A model generated the notes under the pieces. It did no database searches. It had not been told where the DNA came from and was given only the letters and a program-made list of their open reading frames with translations. A stretch of DNA of 36,652 bases from Cytophagales bacterium (GTDB lineage: Bacteria > Bacteroidota > Bacteroidia > Cytophagales > Cyclobacteriaceae), in NCBI GenBank assembly GCA_022360875.1, contig JAKSBZ010000074.1:1-36652 (forward strand), in the 5' to 3' direction. Below, piece by piece: positions 19,701 through 26,771 of this stretch (within the stretch, counting starts at the first letter, position 1; the number at the start of each line of letters is the position of its first letter). Position numbers and translations under genes: made by a program.

Positions 19701-22166
19701 AAACAGCTTGCGCAGGCTATTTCGGATAGTTCCCGGCCGGATTTTGACAGACTGTATTCCCAGTGGCTTCCGGCAGAGTTGACGATGCTTATTGACCGGT
19801 ATATGCAACTGGATTTTCTTTTTCCTGACAGCGATTTTGAGGAGCTGCGCCAAAGAAAGAGAATGATGGTTGTGAGTTTTCTTAAAGCTTACTGGGAGGA
19901 GAAGCTTTCTTATCCATTCTCTTTGGCCGCCTCTGAATTTATAAGCGAATTTTCAGCAGAGGAAGAACGTCCAATAGTTCTTTCCTATTTAAAAAAGGAA
20001 ATCTCAAAGGAGGAGTGCGAGAAAAGTTTGCGCAAGTATTCGGACAGTGCCCTTGCCAACAGATTTTATGAGGTGATAAGTTCAACTGCATATCTTGGTC
20101 TGGATGTGCAGAAAGCTGTTGTGCAGGAAGTTTCTTCGTTTGTTATGTGGCTTGAAGGAAAACTTCCGCTGACGGAGAATCAGACTAAACGGCTGGAAGT
20201 ATTTATTGGAAATCTGGGATTTGAACAAAGAAAAAAAGTGACATCATGGATGTTGGACCGTTTTGCAGCAGACTCTGTAAAGTCGTTTTATGAGAGAGTC
20301 TATGAAAAGGAATATTCATCTCATTATAAAAAGCGCGGTTTGGCTCGGGGCATTACTTTACTATTGAATTTAAAAAAAGATTTTCAGGAAAAAGCTTTTT
20401 TCGAGTGGTGGCTTGGCGAACATGATATGCCAGTACCGGCTGTTCGGAGAAAAATTTCCAAGCTCGGAGGTTTAGATCCGGTTTTTAGGGAAGTTGCTGT
20501 GTCTCAGGTGTCTTCATTGCGTTTTGTGGATACGCTGTATTACCTTATTCAGAAAAAGGAAATCCCTTTTTGGGAAGAAAAAACCATAGGTAGAGATCCA
20601 TTTTCCTATTATGACCGTGGAGCGGCCCACGAACAGCAAGCGTTTTGGAGACGTGTGCGAATGGATGATGGCCGAGTGATTTTTCTTTTTCAAAACAGGC
20701 ATGAATGGCGGGAATGGAGCGCGCGTGTTCTTCCAGGACAGGTAGGGTTGTTAAGGCTGTATTCGGAGTTGGTGCAGGAGGCCTTTCCGTTTTTCGAATC
20801 CTATTTTCATGAGCAGGCGGTTTTTAAAGCGGCCTTGCATGGAGACCAATTAAGCAGTGAACAGCTGCTGCAGCAACTGTCCTCTTTTTATTTTTCAGTA
20901 AAAAAAACGAATGCTTCTGAATTTGAGAATGCTGTGGTTAGTTTTCTAACTGTTTTACCTAAGGAAAAAACAAGGAAATACGCAGTGTTAAAGGATTTGG
21001 TTTCGCCTTCGACTTTTATAGGCAAAACAATGCAGCGGGGTACGGTGGGTGTTTTTCAAAAGTCAGATTTAGTGCAAGGATTATTCAGGACAGGAAGAAT
21101 TCCTGCAGGTGCTTTGTCTCTTTTGGAATGCAGTTGGCCGTCTGAAAATAAGGCTTTGTGGAAACAGGAAGTGCGCCGGGGAATTAAGGCTTCTCGGTAC
21201 GGAAAGATCCTTATGCGAAGATTTGACAAACTTCCAGAACAGATTAGGAATATGTTGTTTGTGAGTCTTTTCCGGTTTCCGTTTTCGGCTTTTCAAGCTG
21301 TTCGCAAGGCGTTTAGAAAATGCGTTCCGGAAAAAGACAGCGTTTTCTTTTCTTTTGATAAGTATACAGCCTGGGCTGATGAGTCTGAGCCTGTGGATTT
21401 CCGCGCTTATTTTGAAAAAGAATTGTATGACTTTTGCGAATTCATGAAAATTGACGGGAAAAGGGCTGTCGAGCGCTTAAGGCAAACGGCCTCTTCCGGC
21501 GAATTCTGGATTGAAAAAGCTCTTGAACTTTACGAAGAAAGGGAGTTGGAAACGAAAGATCAGCTTGAAGAGCCGCCTGGATATATACAAAAGCAATATA
21601 AGATAATTGAAGGGGAAAGCATGCGGATGAAATCGCCGCTTGATTGGATAGCGGTGGAAAATGCTGGACTGGTGCTCCTTTGGCCTTTTTTGGAAGGATT
21701 TTTTTTGGAAATGGAAATGCTGGACGAGGACGGACTGTTTGTTGACAGCGAAAGCGTTGTGCATGCGGTGTATTTGTTGCAGTACGTAGCAGCTGGTACG
21801 GAGGAGCAGGATGAGGAAGAGACTCCAGAGTTTGACTTGTCGCTGAATAAAGTTTTGTGCGGTTTGTCTGCCGAAACACCTGTTGAAAGAATCAGGGAGT
21901 TTGAGGAGGAAGAGATTGAAGCATGTGCCGGCTTGCTGGACAGTTTGCTGGAGAAATGGGAAGGATGGCTGGAAAGCGGTGCGACGGTTGAAGATTTTCG
22001 GGAGTCATTTCTTTTGAGAACAGCTTATTTGGATGAAGAAAAGGAAGAATATATTCTAAGGGTGGAAGAGCGCAGCGCAGATGTTTTGCTGGATTCGCTG
22101 CCTTGGAGTTTGAAGTATATTTTTCTTCCATGGATGAAGAAACAGATAAAAATTGTATGGAAATAA
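10761..22166 (+). CDS. Giant contractile-injection-system tape-measure protein (Afp14 / CIS_TMP family)
   Basis: The frame is uninterrupted for 11.4 kb, 3801 aa from the ATG at 10761, which is embedded in the ATGA overlap with the gene before. An upstream extension to 10668 overlaps that gene and is rejected. Residues 1-100 match the N-terminal CIS_TMP pattern: a first strand RTLNLRIFYKGD, LVKPLLEDRLKRELEALFDG-type helix, then ISEMNISLGGL. The last 180 residues or so match the C-terminal pattern: ENAGLVLLWPFLEGFF, AVYLLQYVAAG, LSLNKVLCGL, FRESFLLRTAYL, then the LPWSLKYIFLPWMKKQIKIVW ending. About 3500 residues between are helical, rich in Leu, Phe, Trp, Lys and Glu, with degenerate repeats and one clear 149-residue tandem duplication. 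In Afp-type particles this protein sets tube length. Its C-terminal end overlaps the ATPase gene, an association conserved in the Afp14-Afp15 pair. It is unusually long for the family as I remember it. Confidence 0.9.
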   Translation: MKHYVRTLNLRIFYKGDKSKREILQKNFVKPLLEDRLKRELEALFDGFPEEEDISISEMNISLGGLKEENWEDDLKDRLVQELKEKIEEHRKAFSDNVFSSKKPWVAKPAALLIEHYLVRGWVRNPETLKKILRDRKQILPFLEHWTSYSPVQQRRLRQLLQRRDFFILWERKKMPLVTSKKDREEFFRFLDRTVSSFDFYSRKALLTDFFFYLHDLQAKDPKVRTLSEAREEFRFYFREKNEMAVPAEDIKQGSDGDLKSEAVLYDEELVELREYLLEGIGSAKIIENKKYWAKRIVKIAEEAGLANSLEEWLGSSESVLRLRRLVNDELSAEELVEVVTGFGSVPRSMKRLGSLLVRSSKSEGKAAENIQHCKTMLWEVLDSVQFGQRRRVPQLVKTIEESAEVSELPEWKEALDALALEIERQQGQKVEIGASTGKESETKERKASWMMLSGIIGRASQYLISDIRREALGRKMQVWERQFVDKGKTERVRKEIVRFFDWVSQEELQESLIPVQCSHSEFFKLLKEFREEKKKRTERGNSTFHRFVKSVFVSLPLNEKKEVEGKLETLDWSGEISGLDWFCKVRDSFSDKQWKRIESDVIRRFPELAEVEAFLKEKKTFLQAAVWKSWTKAAARAFVSGAGGELVRSWFAAEADERSWSHGQRRLLHSLVEAWRDQDESLQAIKLFGLRKTFDKRTVQWLIERFEYAAKESEDVAGRKGTENSRIFIERLESYWAAAGDSERAFLHAHAKQALEEIHKLSDSTGNAMTAVWAERMLAENVNSEDSLFNIMLGGADNNFLSIFKNRIEKKIGGIAVKLNDQRKSIRQETFFGELRRLKKEVSLQSWKQLIKKSKGTAISFLSSSEQKDFNKWAELQAESIEKAEEWMSSRIAGKWKPEKSAKLRSLWLRRLKSADPSLRVLLPGPQKAHALMRVLKNLEITELSQIRSDLHKSVRGVLVNVIEAEERDLAEVWMRNRKILWENKPEKLLEELLCVLRQDHAEIVIRQLDRSAESLKKPFERRELNRETEQARVSVLFLKRQKAGLSESLDIEWCERLVADLERSLSKIKKFSSQQWWKGALDLGEFKPQNFFVLHNGWEESAFGSRWLRQSLAVFLSSEWPGLYRNYRKFLKGKTEAVRLLRVYSETKQSDAVSFFKRLLDDLIRVKPDELPDAERWVVEKTLQAFFDEKAYSKLERDIRSGKEKAVYRNISVIRKVKGKSGAQPLIAFPKAEVDSFVAYLNLGEWTLSQFKSPRELWDFFVAAGADTEVVNALLNQGGYLWPLRRLTEELHCRQLSAIVEKQEGPNGELNRFLDFLDQRGKEEELRTAASLFIPYLALDLSNKTIWQVLEEWVVLQPDPETAGLLVSSHFEELEADAFFAEEKSVGPQETRLSETEKQALSRVSEKWKLGPETLEAEDLRKFFLHAKPLDRWAFWKRYKTTEVFEQVISLRPELKPHVFFQIAQEKLLAVQTAESTEAIRRIWVELALDFPQGKSVSQFWEKFSARAAKILPHRVHWVLPFLKADRKTVEELAEGTDPQRITDLLLGAEPEDSPVLMLLIEGMLRSRKLLDFVGHLQVHPERREIVRRWTAQIPVWLTEQLVNVLGLLPGWANELRNAALSGQLTFLKEEAVEFHGAMVSKSWAALVLRETDWESRSWGAAYAASRELVLVSRFIEYWEDQGEADFEALDVSEWRQRIFWKETSGTSLIDEIVEFDKMKLCDVGLHWESFKRDVLFKEKLQNWIRERASFSAVWIWGRLLKEKALLELVQEQEGAALAPFDELASFRNLNERKLLWTAIIFSQLKGLKSDAESVFHFLKKESEQKQNENLRLFMDYAFKDEVSEFLLGKNEQGDFLESDSVAKLDVAKLCGIGLHWNFLEQDVLFKEKWKGWIRERASFPEVWVWGKMMKEKALQELVEDLEADLVLSFAETAASRSLSERKLLWTAVIFLRLKGLRSDAGTVFRFLQKESGSQDAEDMSLLAEHVSKDEYLELLLEKKQEKLFLEDVDFFLLKELLKNKEALKPKVIKLLNHKRQISLARWLRESHDGEESVFPLLLEVMQRKIGEEEFERANRFIIEDCLLAGSSLENAFIKVLKKFFSSLKPAFWESLNLKVENESQAADFFEKLEEKNKEILVEVLIQLVRQEGVSGQRILHRFDELKILFESPPVFWHWVNKEGAAFQKLTAYAPDMLASLSVRQQLELVVFPVKRLFEKETDFSGWLETSQSARSNLLLFLVKKSAEHAAESLGVDFSGEAAAHRADLLEEQTLEWLGLNRTELLECRPGSPDIVNKLAGKSDGFSSEAALIFIRDFFENDEEHQKWLHERWSDLPAEKRKAALSLYFNIERRWKPFKSQKAHRQWAVTLLGEEAEEKLALLYVFFSEKEKRDDSNFQKFSNRFLFLNPFEDLFSSIERLLEQSVEKPRSLQGFFSVIKSKQSGAQLTVRQPVWGKLERRLKRESAKLEKLLNVFNRQLEEKSEKQKSDERVFFYKKLIMTEAPEQQVHEMTAAGFQETKHHFIMLDQVFRTVFLRKLSLIPLKSLRLTVALFSGISSELLQEIETVFWESGDARILKQKYRFWIEQVFENNEEWNSVVLDTLARDSSSWDELETFAVKAGIPMRHSLTPARTEAGEFSASRMKEAFHDFVRFGAVREKKITLKTFQKVHRSDSGLLHRWLKEILPLEGGRFFYQWLEILTEKELQEFTEQACGIRGIEELEEAPLRSFLSDVYVLEKESMDSVSVWQWLFVLSEFSEKDFLKKMNAEFSKKERISLSKRTFPVYSFHWKRLIFFHLDPGHPFSEKSAVRKAKVLWDWTGIQDRNILFQNFLEEIETGFSELTAKLIGAWVEVFSPGNEALLTNIFSFLRKISKRRACEFVSGELAGILLFPEDEKIEKAVYKIRAALSAESPGLEKDFLKMLQTTSETKKRESLEIPLSEVSKLFSSVDWKTDRPNQMKRLLLHSPEELRHIIYAAGFEAKQLAQAISDSSRPDFDRLYSQWLPAELTMLIDRYMQLDFLFPDSDFEELRQRKRMMVVSFLKAYWEEKLSYPFSLAASEFISEFSAEEERPIVLSYLKKEISKEECEKSLRKYSDSALANRFYEVISSTAYLGLDVQKAVVQEVSSFVMWLEGKLPLTENQTKRLEVFIGNLGFEQRKKVTSWMLDRFAADSVKSFYERVYEKEYSSHYKKRGLARGITLLLNLKKDFQEKAFFEWWLGEHDMPVPAVRRKISKLGGLDPVFREVAVSQVSSLRFVDTLYYLIQKKEIPFWEEKTIGRDPFSYYDRGAAHEQQAFWRRVRMDDGRVIFLFQNRHEWREWSARVLPGQVGLLRLYSELVQEAFPFFESYFHEQAVFKAALHGDQLSSEQLLQQLSSFYFSVKKTNASEFENAVVSFLTVLPKEKTRKYAVLKDLVSPSTFIGKTMQRGTVGVFQKSDLVQGLFRTGRIPAGALSLLECSWPSENKALWKQEVRRGIKASRYGKILMRRFDKLPEQIRNMLFVSLFRFPFSAFQAVRKAFRKCVPEKDSVFFSFDKYTAWADESEPVDFRAYFEKELYDFCEFMKIDGKRAVERLRQTASSGEFWIEKALELYEERELETKDQLEEPPGYIQKQYKIIEGESMRMKSPLDWIAVENAGLVLLWPFLEGFFLEMEMLDEDGLFVDSESVVHAVYLLQYVAAGTEEQDEEETPEFDLSLNKVLCGLSAETPVERIREFEEEEIEACAGLLDSLLEKWEGWLESGATVEDFRESFLLRTAYLDEEKEEYILRVEERSADVLLDSLPWSLKYIFLPWMKKQIKIVWK
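15885..16778 (+). repeat. In-frame tandem duplication of 149 codons within the tape-measure gene
   Basis: Two adjacent copies are offset by exactly 447 bp: the AAG codon of KLCDVGLHW at 15924 matches KLCGIGLHW at 16371, and the AAG of KDEVSEFLL at 16284 matches the AAA of KDEYLELLL at 16731. The equal offset at both ends means no net indel between the copies. Shared segments include DVLFKEK, WIRERASF, KEKAL.ELV, SERKLLWTA/NERKLLWTA, LKGL.SDA and FLKKES/FLQKES. The copies have diverged in sequence, so the duplication is not recent. The outer limits are approximate. Confidence 0.85.
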
Positions 22167-23509
22167 ACCCGAATGTCAGATCAATGGAGGCGGAGCTTCG
22201 CTGGTTCAGCGCGGTGCTGGATGTGCGCATGAAGCTTTATTTTGGTGAAGGATGCGAATACAACGACGTGGAGGAAGTGCCGGCCCCAAACCTTGATCAT
22301 GATCCCTCGATATATGCGCAGATAATCCGCAGTTTTCGGTTCAGCAGAGCCGAAAGACTGGTGGTTATTCTGGCGTTGGTCCCGCATATTATGCCTCAAA
22401 TGCTCGATGTTTTTTTTACAAAAAACAAACTGTATGACCGCGGATATACAGAGTTTGGCGGAGCGCCTTCCACGTATTTTCAGGGTTTTCTACCGACTGC
22501 CGAAACGGCGGTTTTTCTGGTGGCGGGAAGCAATTTGGCAAAGCGCGTGCGCGTAATGAGCTTTTTTGACGACGGTCATTCGTATAAGAAGTACAATATT
22601 TTGAAGCTGGATCAGAATGGGCAGGAAAAGCCCGAAACGCCTTTAAGCGGCGTTTTGCGGGTAACAGATGAATACATGAGCTATTTTATTCAGGGCAAGC
22701 CTTTCCGCCCGAATTTTACCAGCAACTTTCCAGCACAGCGCATTTCCACACAGCTGGACTGGGAGGATTTGGTTTTTCAGGATCATGTATACAATGAAAT
22801 ACAGAATATCATTCTGTGGCTGGAAAACCGGCCTAAGATTATGGAGGAATGGGGCTTGTCAAAATTCATTAAGCCGGGCTATCGTGCCTTATTTTATGGA
22901 CCTCCGGGTACTGGTAAGACATTGACAGCTTCGCTGATTGGCAAATACAGCAAGAGGGAAGTGTATAAAATTGATTTGTCCCAGGTTATTTCCAAGTACA
23001 TCGGGGATACGGAGAAGAATCTGGCAAATATTTTTGATACGGCGGAGCACAAAGACTGGATTTTGTTTTTCGATGAAGCCGATGCCCTGTTCGGCAAACG
23101 CACTCAGTCTACAAGCAATTTCAATGAGCAGCATCTGAACCAGCAAATCGGGTATTTGTTGCAGCGAATCGAGGATTACGACGGAGTGGTGATTCTGGCG
23201 ACAAATCTCAAGGACAATATTGATCAGGCTTTTCAGAGGCGTTTTCAGGCTATGATATATTTTGAAAAGCCGGGGGCCGAGCAGCGGTTCAAGCTTTGGA
23301 TACATGCCTTTTCGAAGCTGAAGGTAGAAGACGGCGTTGATTTTCAGGAGATTTCGAGTTCCTATGATTTGGCTGGCGGGTCGATAATCAACGTGCTGAG
23401 ATATTGTGCGCTGCTGGCAACCAAGTCGAAGGGAAATACCGTTACCCTGAAAACAATATTGGATGGAATAAAAAAGGAATATATTAAAGACGGAATTACG
23501 GTGGCTTAA
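22130..23509 (+). CDS. Afp15-like AAA+ ATPase
   Basis: This 459-aa protein has a non-enzymatic N-terminal half (AELRWFSAVLDVRMKLYFGE, then about 200 residues typical of eCIS ATPases) and a C-terminal AAA+ module. Visible motifs are Walker A GPPGTGKT at about residues 257-264, Walker B ILFFDEADALFGKR near residue 315, sensor-1 VILATNLKDNID, and the arginine-finger region FQRRFQAMIYF. The ATPase is conserved in Afp, PVC and Bacteroidota systems and is thought to help assembly or cargo loading. The start is uncertain. The ATG at 22130 overlaps the tape measure by 37 bp, and ATGs at 22157 and 22184 are alternatives that still keep the conserved AELRWF segment. The TTG at 22103 is rejected. No Shine-Dalgarno clearly favours one start. 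Confidence 0.92.
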   Translation: MDEETDKNCMEINPNVRSMEAELRWFSAVLDVRMKLYFGEGCEYNDVEEVPAPNLDHDPSIYAQIIRSFRFSRAERLVVILALVPHIMPQMLDVFFTKNKLYDRGYTEFGGAPSTYFQGFLPTAETAVFLVAGSNLAKRVRVMSFFDDGHSYKKYNILKLDQNGQEKPETPLSGVLRVTDEYMSYFIQGKPFRPNFTSNFPAQRISTQLDWEDLVFQDHVYNEIQNIILWLENRPKIMEEWGLSKFIKPGYRALFYGPPGTGKTLTASLIGKYSKREVYKIDLSQVISKYIGDTEKNLANIFDTAEHKDWILFFDEADALFGKRTQSTSNFNEQHLNQQIGYLLQRIEDYDGVVILATNLKDNIDQAFQRRFQAMIYFEKPGAEQRFKLWIHAFSKLKVEDGVDFQEISSSYDLAGGSIINVLRYCALLATKSKGNTVTLKTILDGIKKEYIKDGITVA

Positions 23510-23616
23510 TTCTTGTCTTTTTCTGTCAGGTACTTATGTTCCGACATTTATGCAAAACAAAAAATTCGGGATGCATGAATGCGGCTAGTGAGATTTACAT
23601 TTAAAACCTCATAGAA

Positions 23617-23775
23617 ATGTCTGTTAGAATAGACCAATTGAATATTGATGCATTTGTGGAGTCTGAGTCCCAGGATCAGGAGGTGGTGATTCGCGAGTCC
23701 ATTGACAAGGAAGAGATAATTGCCGAATGTCTGGAGATTGTTCGCGAAATGATCCGGGATGACAGAAACCGATGA
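23617..23775 (+). CDS. DUF5908 mini-protein (52 aa)
   Basis: A short frame, ATG 23617 to TGA 23775, encodes MSVRIDQLNIDAFVESESQD followed by a Glu/Ile-rich helix (EVVIRESIDKEEIIAECLE, then IVREMIRDDRNR). The pattern, an MxxxIxxLxIxxxV start followed by a charged C-terminal helix, is that of the DUF5908 family, small proteins found in Bacteroidota injection-system clusters next to the LysM and spike genes. Its role is unknown to me; its place between ATPase and LysM gene suggests a baseplate or assembly accessory. It is easily missed by gene finders because of its length. Confidence 0.75.
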   Translation: MSVRIDQLNIDAFVESESQDQEVVIRESIDKEEIIAECLEIVREMIRDDRNR

Positions 23776-23806
23776 TTTGTTTTGTCAATGATAATACGCA
23801 TCAAGG

Positions 23807-24493
23807 ATGACAGAGAAAACCAGTAAGTTGGAAAAGTTGATCATCGAAGCGTACGCAAATCCTGACTTTTCCAAAAAACCGACCGCTTCGTTTAGTCTGC
23901 AAATTAATCCGCAGCGCCTCAATCACAATTTTTTTAAAGCTCCGGCTCAGGTGGGCATACTTGCCAATGGCGCAGCGATAGCCGATTCCAAACCCAACGA
24001 TTATAATCAGCAGCTCGATTTTTCTTTTTATCTGGACACGACGGGAGTTGTTCCCGTTCCCAACGGGCTTCCTTCGGACATCCCGTCGATGATTGATGCG
24101 CTGAGGAAAATATGTGTGGAAGTGGACGGAAAAACGCATACTCCACCGTATCTGAAGGTGCGCTGGGGTGAGCAGCTTGCTTTTACCTGCACGTTGGATA
24201 GCATGAACATCGAGTACTTGCTATGGACACCCAGCGGGGTTCCTATCCGTGCCAGAGTAGCTATGTCATTTAATCGCTTTATTGATCCTGCAACCAAATC
24301 GTCAATAGAAAACACCAGTTCGCCGGATTTAACGCACGTCTACACCTTTAAAGACGGGGACTCGCTGCCTAATCTTTGCAAGACAGTGTATGGTGACAAG
24401 AAATATTATATCCAAGTGGCTGAGGCGAATCAGCTGGTGAGTTTCAGGGACATTCCTGCCGGAACTCAATTGACATTCCCACCATTAAACTAA
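23807..24493 (+). CDS. Afp7-like LysM baseplate hub protein
   Basis: This 228-aa cytosolic protein has a beta-rich N-terminal part beginning with KLEKLIIEAYANPDF and ASFSLQINPQ, typical of the eCIS LysM protein (Afp7/PVC7), and a C-terminal LysM domain at about residues 175-226 (HVYTFKDGDSLPNLCKTVYG, then YYIQVAEANQL and IPAGTQLTFPP). In solved Afp/PVC particles the homologue connects the spike hub to the tube base, as gp53 and gpX proteins do in phages. The stop is 4 bp before the spike gene start, so the two are probably co-translated. A conserved WTPSGVPIRARV segment precedes the LysM domain. Start ATG at 23807; no clear Shine-Dalgarno. Confidence 0.9.
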   Translation: MTEKTSKLEKLIIEAYANPDFSKKPTASFSLQINPQRLNHNFFKAPAQVGILANGAAIADSKPNDYNQQLDFSFYLDTTGVVPVPNGLPSDIPSMIDALRKICVEVDGKTHTPPYLKVRWGEQLAFTCTLDSMNIEYLLWTPSGVPIRARVAMSFNRFIDPATKSSIENTSSPDLTHVYTFKDGDSLPNLCKTVYGDKKYYIQVAEANQLVSFRDIPAGTQLTFPPLN

Positions 24494-24497
24494 CATC

Positions 24498-26288
24498 ATG
24501 GCACTGGAGCTGGAAACCCAAAAATCGGATTTAGTAAGCATATCGATAGCCGTGGAGGGGCAGTCGCTGGATGAGTCTTTCCGGGTGAGTGCAATTGAAG
24601 TGGACAGGGAGCTTAACCGCCTGACTCAGGCCAAGGTAGTGTTGTTAGACGGCGACGTGGCCCGAAATACATTTGACAACAGTTCGCTGGCTAAATTTGT
24701 GCATGGCAAGAAAATTTCGATCAGCGTTGGCTTTCATGAAAACATCGAGAAAATTTTTGAGGGCGTAATAACCAGCCACCGGATCAAATCAAGCCGGTTT
24801 GGAAACAGAATAGGTTCCTACTTGATTCTGAAGTGTCATCATCCGACAGTCAGTTTGGTTAACGGTCGGAAAAACACATATTACAAGAAGAAAAAAGACA
24901 GTGAAGCTATATCAAAGATATTAGGTGACCATGGACTGGAAGCCGAGGTAAGCGCCACAGCATATTCGCATGAAAATTTAGTGCAGTTCGAAATATCGGA
25001 CTGGGATTTTATTTTGAAGCGGGCGATGATGAATGGTTGTGTAGTCGCGGATGATGACGATAAAGTGTATGTTGTCGAACCGGATTTCAAAAGCCAGAAA
25101 ATCACCTTTGACTATGGGAGCAATGTGATGGATTTTGATCTGGATCTGGATGCGCAGTTTCAGCTGTCGCAGAGTAAATTTACCGCTTGGGCCAGCGATA
25201 AACAGGAAGTAGTTGATGCACAGGGCGCTGCTCCGCGAATTAGCACTGTGGGTGCATTGGACTTTAAGAGAATGTATAATGTCGGAGATTCGAAAGGAGG
25301 GACTTTCAGCTCTTCTATGCCTTTGGAAAAAAGCGAGATGAAAGCATGGGGAGAGAGCTTAATGCTCTACTCTCGGTTGGGTGCAGTGGTGGGACGGCTG
25401 AAAGTAGGCGGTAATTCGCAGGTAAAGACGAATGCAACGGTAAAATTATCCGGCTTTGGAGACCGGTTTTCGGGCGATGTCTTTGTGGCCGGAGTAAGTC
25501 ATCATGTGCAGAATGGCACCTGGCTGACGGAGCTCAAAGTCGGATTGCGTTTGCCTATGCTAGAGGGGCGGAGTGCTGTATTGGAGAATCCTTACAGTCC
25601 TATGCCTTATGCACTTGGGCTTCAGCTGGGGACGGTAAAGAAGCTTGATGGTGATCCGAAGGGCGAAAATCGGGTTTTGGTAGATGTTCCGGCAGTGGAA
25701 GCCGGAGGAGAAGGACTTTGGGCCCGTGTTTGCTCTTCCTATGCGTCAGATAAATCGGGTTTGCTTTGTTTTCCCAATAAAGGAGACGAGGTAGTCATTG
25801 CGTATCTGCATGGCGATCCGCGTTTTCCGATAATTGTCGGGTCAGTTTACGGAAAGAAGAAAAAAACTCCATTGGAAGTTAATGCCAAGAATACTAATCG
25901 GGCTTTTGTCACACCTGCAGGAATGAAGTTCACCTTTGATGATGATAAAAAAGTGGTGGTTTTGGAAACTCCCGGGGGAAACAGTTTTACATTAGACGAC
26001 CAAAATGGAATTGTACTTAAGGATTCAAACGGTAATGAGTTGAAAATGAGTTCAAGCGGTATAACTCTAAGCAGCAATTCAGATATTTCTGTATCGGCAC
26101 AGCAGAATGCAAATATATCGGGAGGGCTTAATGCAAGCTTGAAGGCAGAGTCTTCTGCTTCGGTGCAAGGGCTGTCTGCTGAACTGAAAGGGCAGATGGA
26201 TGCAAAGGTAGAAGGCGGTGTAACGGCTGATTTGAAAGCGTCAGGACCTGTGTCTATCCAGGGAATCACAGTAGGAATTAACAGTTAA
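24498..26288 (+). CDS. Afp8/VgrG-like spike protein
   Basis: A 596-aa protein with the gp27/gp5 architecture of VgrG-like eCIS spikes. Residues 1 to about 355 are the two gp27-like barrels (YYKKKKDSEAISKILGDHGL, ISDWDFILKRAMMNGCVV). Residues 374-465 are the OB fold (VLVDVPAVE, then FPNKGDEVVIAYLHGDPRFP, IIVGSVYG). The C-terminus is a beta-helix needle of short repeats (ETPGGNSFTLDDQNGIVLKD, NGNELKMSSSGITLSS). The final segment is rich in Ala, Ser, Gly and Lys and keeps the alternating strand pattern up to VSIQGITVGINS, where a PAAR protein would cap it. It forms the central trimeric spike of the baseplate. The PAAR gene follows after 140 bp. No C-terminal effector extension is seen. Confidence 0.93.
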   Translation: MALELETQKSDLVSISIAVEGQSLDESFRVSAIEVDRELNRLTQAKVVLLDGDVARNTFDNSSLAKFVHGKKISISVGFHENIEKIFEGVITSHRIKSSRFGNRIGSYLILKCHHPTVSLVNGRKNTYYKKKKDSEAISKILGDHGLEAEVSATAYSHENLVQFEISDWDFILKRAMMNGCVVADDDDKVYVVEPDFKSQKITFDYGSNVMDFDLDLDAQFQLSQSKFTAWASDKQEVVDAQGAAPRISTVGALDFKRMYNVGDSKGGTFSSSMPLEKSEMKAWGESLMLYSRLGAVVGRLKVGGNSQVKTNATVKLSGFGDRFSGDVFVAGVSHHVQNGTWLTELKVGLRLPMLEGRSAVLENPYSPMPYALGLQLGTVKKLDGDPKGENRVLVDVPAVEAGGEGLWARVCSSYASDKSGLLCFPNKGDEVVIAYLHGDPRFPIIVGSVYGKKKKTPLEVNAKNTNRAFVTPAGMKFTFDDDKKVVVLETPGGNSFTLDDQNGIVLKDSNGNELKMSSSGITLSSNSDISVSAQQNANISGGLNASLKAESSASVQGLSAELKGQMDAKVEGGVTADLKASGPVSIQGITVGINS

Positions 26289-26428
26289 CCATGGCAAAGT
26301 AATTGTAAAATTTTTGAATAGGCTTTTATGGTCGAAGTACTCATGTTAAGAAACTAAAGCACTTATGAGGGGCGTAGCGATCCTGAAGCCATTGGGAAAT
26401 TGTTGAAAAATCAGTAAAACAAATAGAT

Positions 26429-26731
26429 ATGCCTTTAGCTGCACGTGTAACAGACACGCATGTATGTCAGAAAGTTAATAAGCCGATCCCAGTTCCTCAC
26501 ACAGGAGGAATCATTTCAGGACCAGGTGCAATTACAGTTACGATCGGTTTTTTGCCCGCTGCAGTAGTGGGCGATACAACCGTTTGCGTTGGACCGCCTG
26601 GCACTATATTGCAGGGGTCTTTGACTGTGATGATTGAGGGACGGCCAGCGGCGAGGCAGGGGGACCCCACAGGGCATGGGGGGAGTAATGGAAACATTGT
26701 AATGGGTTGCCCCAATGTAATGATCGGATAA
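26429..26731 (+). CDS. PAAR-domain spike tip protein
   Basis: This 100-aa protein is a single PAAR domain: an AARVTDTHVC start, PVPHTGGIISGPGA, the motif RPAARQGDPTGHGG at residues 72-85, and a MGCPNVMIG end. Candidate zinc ligands are His11, His24, His83 and one of Cys13, Cys53 or Cys94. It caps the VgrG-like spike and sharpens the tip. It has no toxin or linker extension, so if cargo is carried on the tip it would have to be bound non-covalently. The 140-bp gap before it holds no other gene that I can see. Confidence 0.93.
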   Translation: MPLAARVTDTHVCQKVNKPIPVPHTGGIISGPGAITVTIGFLPAAVVGDTTVCVGPPGTILQGSLTVMIEGRPAARQGDPTGHGGSNGNIVMGCPNVMIG

Positions 26732-26771
26732 TTTCCGGAGTGCGGTTGCAGGATAAATAAATATATTGTTA

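Noticed and set aside
22103..22129. TTG start for the ATPase
   Set aside because: It would lengthen the overlap with the tape measure with no conserved residues; ATG starts are available at 22130 and 22157.
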